From NCBI GenBank assembly GCA_905221605.1, contig CAJNDS010001224.1:465001-529000 (forward strand): a DNA stretch of 64,000 bases, written 5' to 3'. This document shows positions 10,272-20,815 of the stretch, piece after piece. This DNA is from Symbiodinium natans. Lineage: Eukaryota; Sar; Dinophyceae; Suessiales; Symbiodiniaceae. Each line of letters starts with the position of its first letter. Within the stretch, counting starts at the first letter, position 1. The position numbers were made by a program, and so were the translations under genes. Below the pieces are notes generated by a model that ran no database searches, was not told where the DNA came from, and was given only the letters and a program-made list of their open reading frames with translations.

Positions 10272-10649
10272 TCAGGGAGAAGTGGGTAGACTGCCGTCTC
10301 TGAACCAACAAGTTAGGATGGCCAGGAGGCAGCCCGTACTGTCAGTCATCGTAAGTCTTCGGGCCCGACTGCCAATGCAGAAGGCTTGAACGCGAGGGGG
10401 CGCGTCTGTGATCATCTGCATTGGATGATGCTTTTCAAGCCCAGGATCTAGAATGGATGAAACGTGAGACGTGGCACCTGCGCACAGCGCGGCTGTCAGA
10501 CAAGACCAGGCCAAGTGCATGCAAGCAGGTGGAGGCAACAAGCATGGCCGGAAACTGCGGAAGAAACCTGAGCCTACAATCTCAAGCATGGTTGCTTCTC
10601 CAACATCCAGGAACTTCATTGCGACAAGGTTTGCTTGAAGGCTAAGCTT
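10272..10649 (-). CDS. Exon candidate, about 125 codons, with stop
   Basis: The longest protein-like open stretch that is not made of repeats. A good acceptor (ggcttgcctcag|aagctt) starts a frame reading KLSLQANLVAMKFLDVGEAT, continuing through MITDAPPRVQAFCIGSRARR to a TGA stop. No telomeric or foldback sequence interrupts it. Third positions lean to G/C towards the C-terminus. A hydrophobic stretch (GCLLAILTCWF) lies near the end. An internal AG|GT (ggctcag|gtttct) might be a donor, which would split it. No family is recognised. Confidence 0.42.
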   Translation of the reverse strand, partial: KLSLQANLVAMKFLDVGEATMLEIVGSGFFRSFRPCLLPPPACMHLAWSCLTAALCAGATSHVSSILDPGLEKHHPMQMITDAPPRVQAFCIGSRARRLTMTDSTGCLLAILTCWFRDGSLPTSP

Positions 10650-11267
10650 CTGAGGCAAGCCATATGTGTATGTGTGCATATAATATATAATTTCAAACTG
10701 TATATTACATATTGTAATAAATTTTACATTACATGGCGGTATCATACGGCAGGCTCGGGGTTCGCGGTTGTCACATATATACCTTGGTCAAGACGAAGGG
10801 GTCCAGGGAGGTGCGCCCTGTACCCCGAAGGAAGAAGTGTTGATGATTGAGCGACTTACTACTGATGGCGTCAGAATTCCCCGAAACATAGATATGAAAT
10901 CTTCTTCCTTCTGAGGGCAATATAAGGATGATTGTTTTTAATTGTTTTTTCGGGGCTTGGTAAGCCCTTCGTAGGTTAGGGATTGCATCAGGGTGTTACA
11001 AGGGGTCGTAGTCCTAAAAAGACACAGCTACTACTGAGCATCCTGGACGTTCGATGGTAAACCTCGTGAACCTGAAGCTTCGTGCTAGCTTCACCCCGGG
11101 AGCCCAAGGGGTATACATACCACTAAAACTTGGGAAGCAACACCCTAAACCCTAAACCATAAACTCTAAGCCCTAGGCCGTGCGACCACTGCTTGAGTTC
11201 TGCACATCCCCGCGGGGCAGAGAATGCGTCCGGCAAATCCGCTCTCATGTTGCTGGGTTTCACTCTT

Positions 11268-11346
11268 GGGATATTCCCCTTATACTAACAGTCCGTAATA
11301 GGGATTTTGACAGGGGGTGCTACACTGTTAGTATAAGGGGGAACAA
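11268..11346. mobile_element. Family B foldback element, right end clipped
   Basis: GGGATATTCCCCTTATACT at the left and actgttagtataagggggaac at the right. The last ATCCC is missing. Confidence 0.75.
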
Positions 11347-11483
11347 CTCTTGGCTGCTGTCTGGAGAGGTCGCCTCTTTAAACAGTGCTATATTGGGATA
11401 TGTATATGTTGCACCGCCAAGATTCTTGTCCTCAAAAGGATGCTTGCCGAGGATTTAAATCATCTTCTGTGACGGATTCGCAG

Positions 11484-11513
11484 GGCTAAACCCTAAACCC
11501 TAAACCCTAAACC
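11484..11513 (-). repeat. Interstitial telomeric array (CCCTAAA)n
   Basis: Four perfect units. Confidence 0.9.
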
Positions 11514-11609
11514 CCCCTAGACCCTAAACCTCTCTCGAAAATGTGCAGCTGCAAAACATGGCTTTGCCACTCAGAAGAGAATCACTCCGCGCCACTTGTC
11601 ACCGGCCTG

Positions 11610-11650
11610 CTTGGAGGTTCATGGTACTTGTTAGCCAATTATAACTGTAC
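11610..11650. mobile_element. Family A left fragment, truncated by telomeric array
   Basis: CTTGGAGGTTCATGGTACTT...aattataactgtac matches the first 41 bases of the 3205 copy. It then stops exactly where (GGTTTAG)n begins. No right half is found beyond the array. Confidence 0.8.
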
Positions 11651-11766
11651 GGTTTAGGGTTTAGGGTTTAGGGTTTAGGGTTTAGGGTTTAGGGTTTTTT
11701 TTTTTTTTTAGGGTTTAGGGTTTAGGGTTTAGGGTTTAGGGTTTAGGGTTTAGGGTTTAGGGTTTA
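11651..11766 (+). repeat. Interstitial telomeric array with poly-T interruption
   Basis: Six units, then a 15-T run (11695-11709), then about eight units in the same phase. It directly follows the broken A copy. Confidence 0.96.
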
Positions 11767-11940
11767 CTGCGAGGCTTGCACAAGGGCTGTCCTAATGCGA
11801 TTCGCCCGCGTTTTTGGGGACCAGGGTTTAGGGTTCAGGGTTGAGGTTTTAGGGCTTATAGGCTTATAGGGTTTAGGGTATACCTTGGTCCATCGTGCAG
11901 ATGCTGCAGTGGTTCACATTGCTCCCTGCAATGTTCGATT

Positions 11941-12118
11941 GGGATGTTCCCCCCGTTCTGCTAGCAGTCCTTCAGAGGGATTATAGTAACCCCCTACCAG
12001 GACGGGCTATTATACCCTATACCCCCTTCAAAAGGCCCTTTCATAGGGTTGATCATGGGGATTATAGGGCCCAAAAGCCCATCCTGGCATTATAATCCTT
12101 AATAGGGGCTGTCAGTAG
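11941..12118. mobile_element. Family B element, nested insert, right end replaced by telomeric array
   Basis: The left arm GGGATGTTCCCCCCGTTCT is B-type. A second inverted pair, ccaggacgggct...agcccatcctgg (about 11997-12087), is nested in the middle. The right arm runs ggggctgtcagtag and then changes directly into (AAACCCT)n, so the last ~20 bases of B are lost. Confidence 0.7.
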
Positions 12119-12186
12119 AAACCCTAAACCCTAAACCCCAAACCCTAAACCCTAAACCCTAAACCCTATAACCCTAAACCCTAAAC
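12119..12186 (-). repeat. Interstitial telomeric array (CCCTAAA)n
   Basis: About nine units fused to the broken family B end. Confidence 0.95.
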
Positions 12187-12305
12187 TTGCAAAGTAAGAT
12201 GGGTTGGGCGTAGCTATTGAAATTGGCGAGATAGAGTCGGGCCGCTAGAGCCCTGCAAGGAGCGAGAGCACGGATGCAAAGCCAGGGTCCCCAGCCGCAT
12301 GTTAT

Positions 12306-12349
12306 AGGGTTTAGGGTTTAGGGTTAAGCCCTAAACCCTAAACCCTACT
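12306..12349. repeat. Head-to-head telomeric repeats
   Basis: TTTAGGGTTTAGGGTTAAG is followed at once by CCCTAAACCCTAAACCC. This is the orientation expected of two chromosome ends joined by their telomeres. From 12350 to 12660 the sequence is AT-rich and holds no gene that I can support. Confidence 0.9.
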
Positions 12350-12659
12350 ATTTGCTTAAGAAACCCCCCCAAAAAAAAACAATAAAAACATGACATAACA
12401 AGACTCTGATGCAATTATGTACAAACGTCATTGTAGAATGATATAATAGTTATAGTTTTCTCACAATATCAATACCAATAATGAAATATACAATAACCTA
12501 CTATGTGCTTAACAAACCACCCCAAACAAATGATAACATTCTTGGTAAAGTCGGGAGATGTTTTTGTTTTTTTGGGGGGCTTCTTGAAGCAAGCACTCGC
12601 AACATAAAATAATCTACAATTGCACCATTCCGATGCTGCCGAAAGCCCGTGACATCGCA

Positions 12660-12757
12660 AAAACCCTAAACCCTAAACGCAAACCCTAAACCCCAACCCC
12701 CCCCCCCGCCCCCCCGCCCCCCCCCCCCCACCCCCCCCCAAAAAAAAAAAAAAAAAA
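12660..12757. repeat. Telomeric units, poly-C and poly-A
   Basis: Four CCCTAAA-type units run into a long C-rich tract and then about 17 A. Confidence 0.85.
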
Positions 12758-12789
12758 CCGCGGCGCGCCTCATGCCTTCACTGCGCGAC

Positions 12790-12826
12790 CTTTCTGGCTA
12801 TGCAGCCACACGCCCAGGAAGGTCAC
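12790..12826 (-). CDS. Micro-exon candidate
   Basis: Minus strand: a strong pyrimidine-rich acceptor (ctctgcttgtgcccag|G), then VTFLGVWLHSQK, then cagaaag|gtcgcg as donor. All but a few third positions are G or C. At 37 nt it is very short. The peptide is hydrophobic. Confidence 0.35.
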
Positions 12827-12860
12827 CTGGGCACAAGCAGAGGCTCTCTCGCAGTCTCCC

Positions 12861-12909
12861 TAAACCCTAAACCCTAAACCCTAAACCCTAAACCCTAAAC
12901 CCTAAACCC
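12861..12909 (-). repeat. Interstitial telomeric array (CCCTAAA)n
   Basis: Seven perfect units. Confidence 0.95.
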
Positions 12910-13016
12910 CCTGGGCAGCAACGGTTGCAAGCCTTTGACTGGGTGCTCAAGCAGTCCTAGCCTTCTTGACCGCGAAGCTGCAACTTTCACTCAAGACTCA
13001 AGACTTGGTAGCCCCC

Positions 13017-13112
13017 CAGAGAGCCCAAAAACCCCTTAATTAAGCAATATTCCTTAAACCATATAGGGATCCTTAATATGATTTAAGGAATATTCCTTAA
13101 TTAAGGGAACCT
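13017..13112. mobile_element. Family C foldback element
   Basis: cagagagcccaaaaacccct...ccatatagggatccttaat...ttaaggaatattccttaattaaggg. The right terminus lacks the final GGGCTCTC. Confidence 0.8.
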
Positions 13113-13636
13113 TGGACGAAAACAGGCCATGGGATAAGGGGCACCACTGGGCCAGCAAGAAGAACTTGCAACTTGAACTCACATTTGCTGCTGAAACACC
13201 TGCCGCCCCTAATCTGTGACTCTGAACCACTGAAGACCAGCAGCAGCCCTAAAGGCCCTGAACACTAACTTACTCCTCCTCCAACCAAGGGCAAACAGGT
13301 TGAATCTTAAATATTCCCACGAAATAAGGAAGGTGGATTGTCCTGGGAGAAAAGTGCGGAGTTTAGGGTTGAGTGCTCATGGGTGTAGGTGTAGGGTTCA
13401 GGATCAAGTGTTCGGTTGGGGTCCCTGCAAGCCTAGGGCGGTCTATATGGGTGCCATCCCAAAACTGTCTCTAGAACCATAATCTGCCAAAACTCGGCAT
13501 TCTCTCCAAAAGCAGTCTGAGTCTCGGGTCCAGACGGTTCAGTCAACGCCTACACTGTAGACTTCACGGTTTGTTTTGGATGCAGAGTTTAAGGTCTCTT
13601 TTGTTTTGATGTTAAGAAGTTGTGAAAGTTCAACTG

Positions 13637-13726
13637 CTGGGTTGGCCTTTAAACCCTCTGGAAAAATACTTATATAGGGTCCCTTATAAACCCAAATAAG
13701 GAAAATTTTCCCAAAAACCAACCCAG
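13637..13726. mobile_element. Family M foldback element
   Basis: It starts ctgggttggcctttaaaccc and ends aaaaccaacccag. A second copy lies at 25736. Confidence 0.65.
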
Positions 13727-13843
13727 ACTATTGGCCACGTGAGCTAATGAACCCCAAGTTAGTTGATGCCAAGGTCAGGCAAGTGGCTACGAAGCCGAGG
13801 ATCTGCATAAGCCCGACAGAGTTGCCAAAGATCAGCCTGAACT

Positions 13844-13977
13844 GTTTAGGGTTTAGGGTTTAGGGTTTAGGGTTTAGGGTTTGGGGTTTGGGGTTTGGGG
13901 TTTAGGGTTTAGGGTTTAGGGTTTAGGGTTTAGGGTTTAGGGTTTAGGGTTTAGGGTTTAGGGTTTAGGGTTTAGGG
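13844..13977 (+). repeat. Interstitial telomeric array (TTTAGGG)n
   Basis: About nineteen units, including a run of three TTTGGGG-type units. Confidence 0.97.
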
Positions 13978-14077
13978 TCTACGTCCAGGCCTCCCCTAAA
14001 CCCTAAACACTTAGTTGCAAGAGGCTTCAACCCGCCTTTTCGAACCTGATCCCAGAGACTTGGGCCCAGAAACAGCG

Positions 14078-14209
14078 GGTTCTCAGTAGGGAATGAGGGA
14101 ATGAGGTACCCTATATAATCCCTTAAAGGCATATAAAGGGCCCTGATTCCCGAGGTACCCTGTATAATCCCTTTAAGGCATATAAAGGGCCCTACCTAAC
14201 AACCAGGGG
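14078..14209. mobile_element. Family G element with internal duplication
   Basis: gggttctcagtagggaatgag at the left and a degenerate right end acctaacaaccaggg. The block gaggtaccctrtataatccc...ggcatataaagggccct is present twice in tandem. From 14210 to 15660 I see only C-type fragments (14375-14415, 15255-15340), a short CT run at 15134-15157 and no supported gene. Confidence 0.65.
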
Positions 14210-15678
14210 GACAAGAAAGCCTCTGGGCCCAAATTACTATCAGAAAACCCTACCCCTGGACTCCCCTCTACGTCATGACTTAGGCAAAGATGTGTCCCTT
14301 TCCTACTGAGAGGTTCAGGGGAATTAAGCCCTAAGATGTAAAACTTAGGTCATCAAAAGGATGCCTGCAGAGTTTAAGGTATATTCCCAAAGTACAGAGT
14401 ATTGGGCTCTCTTTAAACCCCAAGCCCCAAAGTCCCAGCAAACTGGCACTACTTCGGAGGGAGCGGCACTGAAATCAGGATTGTGGCTGGCGTCTTGGCG
14501 TTTGCAATGACAGTTGCGCCCACCGGACTCATGTGCTTGATGATGAGGTAGCCTTCAACGCACACACTATCGCCCCAGCAAAAGCTCAAAGAAAGCATGG
14601 ACAGAAGCGAGCCAGATGGAGTATCGGACTTCACCTTTGCTTACAACCTTTGAGAGCCGCACGCAGCCCTACAGCCAGTCTTCCCCATTGCTACTGTAAG
14701 CCTCGGACATCGACTCACAGCAGAATAGTCTGGAATTCGTGCACCCTACCTACCGTCTGAGCTCCCCCAACACGCAAATCCTGGTCACAAGCCAGAACAC
14801 AAGGCAAGGTTTCTTGAACCCGATCGCCCCCCGAAACCCTTGGACAAGGGGCTTGCGACATTGAAGGCGCATGCTAGACAGCAAGAGGTCAGGAGGGAGC
14901 CGGCGAGGTAAACCTGCTCCACCTGGCGCGGTTTTTTAGGGTTTCGGGTTCAGGGCTTAGGGTTCGTCACCTCTCCCTCATACTCAAACTCCCCAGCCTC
15001 GCTCAGAATCATACCATGGGTGCGGGGAGGGGATGACCGATCTCATGTATCACAGCCCGGAGAATGCTCGCGTGCAAGATCGAGAAACATCGCGGTATAC
15101 TTGGTTTTGGTAGGCTACTTAAGGCTCTCTCGCACTCTCTCTCTCTCTCTCTCTCTGTGAATTAGTTCAACCACAACCCACGCAGAAGAAGGTTTTTGAA
15201 GCCTGCAAGATGTGTCGGTCTTTGCAGGCAGCCCCACAATGATGGGCCTTCATTAGCCCAAAGAGCCCAATACCCGACAAATAGGGAAGATGCCTTAAAT
15301 TCGATCCCTATGTAGTTTAAGGCAGTCCAAGAAGCAAAGCTCGAGTCAAAGCCAAGAAGTTGCCTCACAGGAAGGTTCGGAGGCTTGTGGCTTAGGGTTT
15401 ATTACTACAATTCCGGTTAACAATGGAGTTTAGGGTGTAGTGTTTAGGGTTTTATCTGGCCTTTTTGGGGCTTATAAGGTAGAAGAGGTTTAGCACGTCA
15501 GGCCTTTTGGTTTTTTGAAGCTTTGAGGCTCGACTTGGGAGACATTCGGGCTTCTAGGACTACCATAATTCCTATGAGGGTATACAAATTTCAAGCCTTT
15601 TAGGGCTCATTTCGTCCCCAGGAGTCAGGTCTTACGCAGTCCTTCCGTGATGGATGTTGGGCTGCCCCTGGCTGCTGT

Positions 15679-15751
15679 TTAGGGTTTAGAGCTAGGGTTT
15701 AGGGTTTAGGGTTTAGGGTTTAGGGTTTAGGGTTTAGGGTTTAGGGTTTAG
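15679..15751 (+). repeat. Interstitial telomeric array (TTTAGGG)n
   Basis: About ten units. The first and last are TTTAGAGC variants. Confidence 0.95.
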
Positions 15752-15838
15752 AGCCAGTTCGTGTGCCTCTTACCCCAGCACAATAACAGCACGCCCGGAG
15801 CCTGCTGGGTTGGTTGTCCCACAATTCATGACCTCTTA

Positions 15839-15988
15839 CTTGGAGGTTCATGGTACCTACTAACCAATTATATCTGTACTTATAACCCTACTTATAATAC
15901 CCCTAAAGGGCCTAATAGGGGTTATCCCAATTATGGGTAGGGTTATAAGCCCAGTTATAAGTGGTGATTAAGTCCCATGAACCCCCAG
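15839..15988. mobile_element. Family A foldback element, near complete
   Basis: CTTGGAGGTTCATGGTACCT to CCATGAACCCCCAGG. It is nearly identical to the 3205 copy across the centre. Confidence 0.85.
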
Positions 15989-16321
15989 GTATGGGTAGCT
16001 ACATGGTCCCTTAATACGGGCGCTTCATTGGGGATGACTGGCAAACCCTTACTAGGGAATAACTTTCTTCGCTTTTCAATAAGGGCGCTTCATTGGGGAC
16101 GACCGTCAACTCGCAGGGGCAAACACCCCCCCCCCCCAAAAAAAAAAAAAGAGAAGATTCTTCCTTGCCAGGGATGAACGTTCTTCGCTTTTTGGGCGGC
16201 TCTTAAGCAGATGCTAGGGTTTTAAGGGTTTAGGGTTTAGGGTTTAAGGTGATCAAGAAGTAAATATCCGTGAAAGCATGCTGAGGGCTCCATGATGGTG
16301 CTTCAAAGGACTGTTCCTTAA

Positions 16322-16370
16322 CTATGGGTTTAGGGTTTAGGGTTTAGGGGTTTAGGGTTTAGGGTTGGGT
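16322..16370 (+). repeat. Short telomeric array
   Basis: About six TTTAGGG units, one with an extra G. A poly-G run and no gene lie between 16400 and 16930. Open frames at 16614-16920 overlap in two frames without bias. Confidence 0.85.
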
Positions 16371-17442
16371 CTTTGGAGCCTCTGGGATTCAAAAGTGCCA
16401 TGTGCTCAACATGACACAACCCATGCCGCATGAACCGCAGATCGCAGACCGTCGAGCGCCAGATCCCCTAGCCTAACCTCGAAGTTGCAGGCCCTTGGCA
16501 TGGGCGGGGGGGGGGGGGGTTGGTGCTACTAGAAACATAGAGGGGTTAGATTAGACAGGGGATGATGGTGAATATCTGACACTAAGCCGAGTCGGCTTGG
16601 ATATCAGACATCTTCAGACCTGAGATTGCAGGAGTGTACATCGTTCCGCATCATCCCTCACTAGCCAGTTAAGTTCCTTGGCCCCTCGAAAACTCCCAAG
16701 CCTTGCGAAGTGAGAGTCTGGCCTCACTGGCTGAACCCCCTCTACCGCGGCGGAGGCGACGGAGAAAATGGCCAGGTTGTAGGGAGCCATGTAGTAGCAA
16801 AGAGTGATGGAATCTACCTTCCTCGGAGCTCGGGGTGCTATCATGGAATGACCCATGGACTTGGGCGTCTTTGACCCATCTACTTGTGCGGGAGTCATCG
16901 GATGCCGGGTCTATGCGCAACAGCAGAAGAATGCTCAGGGTTTAGGGTTTAGGGTCGAACAACTCTGAGCCCTATAAATCTTGAACGGCACAAAACCAGC
17001 TTGAACCTACGCGCTCTGCCAAGTGACTGCTCGCACAGCAGCCGTCCCTGCAGAATGGTTTTCCTTGCGGCAGCGGGTGATGTACCCATGTGCCTTCTTT
17101 ACCTTACAAAACGCACGACCCCAATTGGAGGCCCATTTCACGTAGTAAGTCTACTTCGTATCCCCTAGAAACCTAGACATAATCCCCATGACCCAACTTA
17201 TTCCTAACCCTGCTTACTGAGTCAAAGGGTCTTCCCGGGATTTACCGAAGCAGCACATCCTAAGCCCTGGCTCCTAAGTCCACAGAAGGGAGGGAGAACC
17301 CTAACCCTAAACCCACAAGGATTCGATGGTACCTCTTGGGGCCCGAAAGTCAGAACAAGCCCGCCCTGAAACATCATCTGGAAGTCGAAACCCCTAGTGC
17401 ATGCACATGCACCAAGCGCAGGCCCTGCCTTAAGGAGGTTCA

Positions 17443-17525
17443 TGGATAGTTATACGTCGGGTTACAAGTACCCTAAGCAGGGTTAGGAGTATAGTTCCCG
17501 TACTTATCACCTTAAATATAGACCT
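17443..17525. mobile_element. Family A left-half fragment
   Basis: aggaggttcatggatagttat and gggttacaagtaccct are A-type. No right end is seen. Confidence 0.5.
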
Positions 17526-17638
17526 TACCTATCTAGACCCAAGAGTAACCTAGAAAAAGGGTGCCCTGTTTGTCAAAGGGGCTTCTAAGGGAACCCAAAC
17601 TCGAAAAAATGGGAAGAAGGGCCTGCTCTGGGCCCTAC
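17526..17638. mobile_element. Family F repeat
   Basis: tctagacccaagagtaacc...aagggtgccct...agggcctgctctgggccct. It sits directly between an A fragment and a C copy. Confidence 0.6.
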
Positions 17639-17745
17639 CCAGAGAGCCCAAAACCCCTTAACTAAGGAGTATACTTTATGTTTTTTCGGGATCCTTAGTA
17701 TGATTTAGGGTATGTTCCGTAATTAAGGGGTATTGGGCTCTTTGG
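17639..17745. mobile_element. Family C foldback element, complete
   Basis: agagagcccaaaacccctta at the left and aattaaggggtattgggctc at the right, with the family centre gggatccttagtatgattta. Confidence 0.85.
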
Positions 17746-17893
17746 CCCAGTAGCCATATAGGAATAAGGGTACCCGAAAAAATAATAATCCTTTTTTTCC
17801 CTTATCAGGAAGAGTATTTTTTTTGGAGCTGTCTACCCATGAGCCTCTAAGGAAGCTGCACTGTCAGGCTTGCCGTTGAGGAGGCCAGTAAGG

Positions 17894-18014
17894 TAGGGTT
17901 TAGGGTTTAGGGTTTAGGGTTTAGGGTTTAGGGTTTAGGGTTTAGGGTTTAGGGTTTAGGGTTTAGGGTTTAGGGTTTAGGGTTTAGGGTTAAAACCCTA
18001 AACCCTAAACCCTT
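17894..18014. repeat. Head-to-head telomeric array
   Basis: About fourteen TTTAGGG units, then TTAAAACCCTAAACCCTAAACCC. The flanks are also inverted: gtaaggtagg on the left and cctactttac on the right. The whole is therefore a palindrome of about 145 bp. Confidence 0.95.
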
Positions 18015-18111
18015 TTCCTACTTTACGCGGAAGGAAGACCTGGGGGGTGAGGTACCTTATGTTACAATGAGGGGGGGGCACGTGCTAAGTTTAGGGTGCA
18101 GACCGGCGCAG

Positions 18112-18208
18112 ACCCCTTAAATGAGGAATATGCCTTAACTATAGAGGAATTTTGAGTAGGATTGAAGGGTGTATTCCCAATAAAGGGGGTATCAAGGTCT
18201 CTTTGGGA
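18112..18208. mobile_element. Family C foldback element, diverged
   Basis: ccccttaaatgaggaatatgc...aaagggggtatcaaggtctct keeps the C layout with many changes. Confidence 0.6.
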
Positions 18209-18216
18209 ACCTGAAC

Positions 18217-18329
18217 CCTAAACCCTAAACCCTAAACCCTAAACCCTAAACCCTAAACCCTAAACCCTACACCCTACACCCTAAACCCTAAACCCTAAAC
18301 CCTAAACCCTAAACCCTAAACCCTAAACC
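18217..18329 (-). repeat. Interstitial telomeric array (CCCTAAA)n
   Basis: About sixteen units with two CCCTACA. CCTGAACC on the left is inverted to AGGTTCAG on the right. Confidence 0.96.
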
Positions 18330-18431
18330 GGGCCCAGGTTCAGTGCACGGAAGGCCACGGCAAGAGCTGAGAGCGAGCTGCCCAGCAGAGAAAAGTTGGC
18401 TTCACTCCAGCTGCTGATCACCTTCTGTCTG

Positions 18432-18680
18432 GTTTAGGGTTTAGGGTTTAAGGGTTTAAGGGTTTAAGGGCTTAAGGGTTTAAGGGTTTAAGGGTTTAAG
18501 GGTTTAAGGGTTTAAGGGTTTAAGGGTTTAAGGGCTTAAGGGTTTAAGGGTTTAAGGGTTTAAGGGTTTAAGGGCTTAAGGGTTTAAGGGTTTAAGGGTT
18601 TAAGGGTTTAAGGGTTTAAGGGTTTAAGGGCTTAAGGGTTTAAGGGTTTAAGGGCTTAAGGGCTTAAGGGTTTCGGGTTT
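18432..18680 (+). repeat. Octameric telomere-variant array (TTTAAGGG)n
   Basis: Two normal heptamers lead into about thirty units of TTTAAGGG, with CTTAAGGG at irregular intervals. The homogenised extra A shows local tandem amplification of one variant unit. Confidence 0.97.
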
Positions 18681-18705
18681 AGGATATCTTGGCCAAGGTT
18701 GGTCC

Positions 18706-18858
18706 AAAGACTCAATACCCCTTCATTAGGGAATATACGTGAAATCACACACAGGATCCCCGTAAAGTTTAAGGTCTAGAAACCCTAAACCCTAAACCCT
18801 AAACCCTAAACCCTAAACCCTAAACCCTAAACCCTAGGGGTTTTGGGCTCTCTGGGAT
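18706..18858. mobile_element. Family C element whose right arm is replaced by telomeric array
   Basis: actcaataccccttcattag...caggatccccgtaaagtttaaggt is C left arm and centre. Eight CCCTAAA units (18782-18835) follow. Then ggggttttgggctctctggg, a C right terminus, closes the element. Confidence 0.75.
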
Positions 18859-19031
18859 TTTGCCAATAGGGTTATAGGGTTTTAGGGTTTTAGGGTTTAG
18901 GGTTTTAGGACGGGCTTAGGGATAAGGGTTAGCACTAAGATTTGGGGCTAGCTCTCCGTGTCCAGGATTGATGCTCATCATCAACCCCCCCCTAAACTCT
19001 TCAGCCCGAAGGGTTTAGGGTTTTTTTGCCC

Positions 19032-19090
19032 TAGGGTTTAGGGTTTAGGGTTTAGGGTTTAGGGTTTAGGGTTTAGGGTTTAGGGTTTAC
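19032..19090 (+). repeat. Interstitial telomeric array (TTTAGGG)n
   Basis: About eight perfect units after a T-run. Confidence 0.95.
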
Positions 19091-19370
19091 CCTGAAAATG
19101 CCAACCGGAATATAGAAAGCCCTCGGGCCAGAAACAGAAACACGTCGGATGCAAGCCCAGAAAAATCACCGGAACAAATGACAAATAAAACTGTGACCTC
19201 AGTTAGCTTGGTGATCCCAAGATTCATCAAGACCTTTAGCTTCAGTAACACTCTGTAATTGTACAGTTGAATTCGTGGCTGGATTTTAATCATGGTAGCA
19301 TTATTCATAACCCTTAAAAAGGGGACTTATAGCCCCACTTCTCACTATCCATGAACCTCCAGGTAGTTGC

Positions 19371-19485
19371 TGAGCGCGCGGCCGCGCCGCCGCAGACCGG
19401 GAGCATTGCCCAATACGCCCAGCAGTTGTAGCGACGGCCATCGAAGACCATGCTGCTGACGAGGGTGAAGAGAGGCGTTGTCGAC
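19371..19485 (-). CDS. Exon candidate next to a family A end
   Basis: Minus strand: acceptor gggttgccctcag|G, then a frame reading TLVSSMVFDGRRYNCWAYWA and LPVCGGAAARSA, with nearly every third base G or C. It ends within a few bases of the A terminus at 19345-19362. It contains several Cys and Trp and is unrecognised. Confidence 0.42.
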
Positions 19486-19499
19486 CTGAGGGCAACCCA

Positions 19500-19607
19500 A
19501 AGGGTCCATGTGCCTATATAGTATATACTTGGGCCTTAAAGGGGTTCCCATATAGTGGCTTTAGGGCCAAAGTATATACTATATATTATATAGGTACATG
19601 GACCCTG
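19500..19607. mobile_element. Family H foldback element
   Basis: AGGGTCCATGTGCCTATATA at the left and TATATAGGTACATGGACCCT at the right, with ggccttaaaggg and ggctttagggcc inside. Copies also lie at 24694 and 47857. Confidence 0.8.
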
Positions 19608-19711
19608 AGAAAATGCAAGGAGAGCCCTGCACTTGGCTTCATCTCAGCGTGCGTGGGTTAGGCGCGGCCTGGCTTGACAACGCATTCTCATCTGCGATTC
19701 TGCTCCGAGCG

Positions 19712-19840
19712 AGAGGAAGGAGGGAGAGAGGGAGAGAGACGGGGAGAGAGAGGGAGAGAGAGACGGAGAGAGAAGGAGAGAGAGACGGAGAGAGGGAGAG
19801 AGAGCGAGAGCGCGAGCGAGAGAGAGAGAGAGAGAGGGAA
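19712..19840. repeat. GA-rich low-complexity tract
   Basis: (GA)n with GGGAGAG and GACGGAGAG units. Open frames across it are compositional. No supported gene lies from 19845 to 20640. Confidence 0.9.
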
Positions 19841-20640
19841 AGGTAAGCAGTGCCGTGGGGGAGATGAGAGTGGGAGTGCCAGAAATTAAGCTCGATTGCC
19901 ACCTGCACAGCCACCACACGAAGTCACAAACATCCTAAAGCTCAAAACTTCCCAAACATCCACACACCCACTTCAAATGGCTTGTCAGGATTGCCCTTGG
20001 CCGTCCATGCCATAGACATTCTCGAGACCCAAAGCATTCCCACACCCTTACACATTCAAGAAACCTACCGCCTGAACACGTACATGAAAAAAGCCCTCAA
20101 CGTTGGGCCGTGGCACGCAAGTTTCTTGGCGGTTGGGGAACGAATAAGGAGGTCAAAGGAAGGGGGGAGGGGGGGGGGGGTGCGGGGTTGTCGGGGGCTT
20201 TACGGCTTTTTGTTCAGGGTTCCAGGGTTTACTTGGGGCTTCGGACATTTGAAAAGGCCAGTGGCTGAATCATCTCATGGTAGGACGGGTAGATGTACCT
20301 CGGCATTCTGTCCGGAAGACCTACTACTTCACATCGTGCGCGCAACCATATTATACTTTAAGCCACCTCCTGCAGACTTATTGAGCTCTTTGTGACATCC
20401 TGCTCTCTGGCCTCAACCTCTCAACCTTCCAAACCTTGTTTTGCAAGATTTTGTATCCGTGTCCCACTGGCCCGGGATCCTCTGACTGCCCTAAAGCCTA
20501 TACACCTTGAACAGTAAACCGCCTGCTCGACCGAGGCGGCTTTCAGGGATCTTCCGTGCTTTGGGAGTGCCATGTGGCTGTTCTGAATTCGTGCCGAGCC
20601 TCTTCTGGGGAATCCTTTTGAATACAGGGTTCTAGCATAC

Positions 20641-20815
20641 AAGCAGCGTTCAAACCCACAACCCTAAAAACCTAAGGCTCTAAGCCCAAAACCCTGAAAC
20701 CCTAAAATTCCCGAACAAATCCCTAAAACTCCCCAAAACTCCCTAAGATTCCCTAAAACTCTCAAAACCTAAAATTCCCTGAAACCCTCAAACTCTAAAA
20801 CCCTAAACCCTAAGT
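20641..20815 (-). repeat. Degenerate telomere-like tract
   Basis: Repeated ccctaaaa, ccctgaaa, tccctaaaact. The units vary in length and the tract looks old. Confidence 0.7.

Noticed and set aside
16960-17050. Possible tRNA on the minus strand (ttggcagagcgcg and gttcgaccc resemble box A and box B).
   Set aside because: No acceptor, anticodon or T-stem pairing could be traced, and the spacing is wrong.
17051-17440. Possible gene around 17222-17443.
   Set aside because: The frame has no codon bias and overlaps telomere-like and family A pieces.
19598-19919. Open frames with Arg/Glu or Ser/Leu repeats.
   Set aside because: They are translations of a (GA)n tract.
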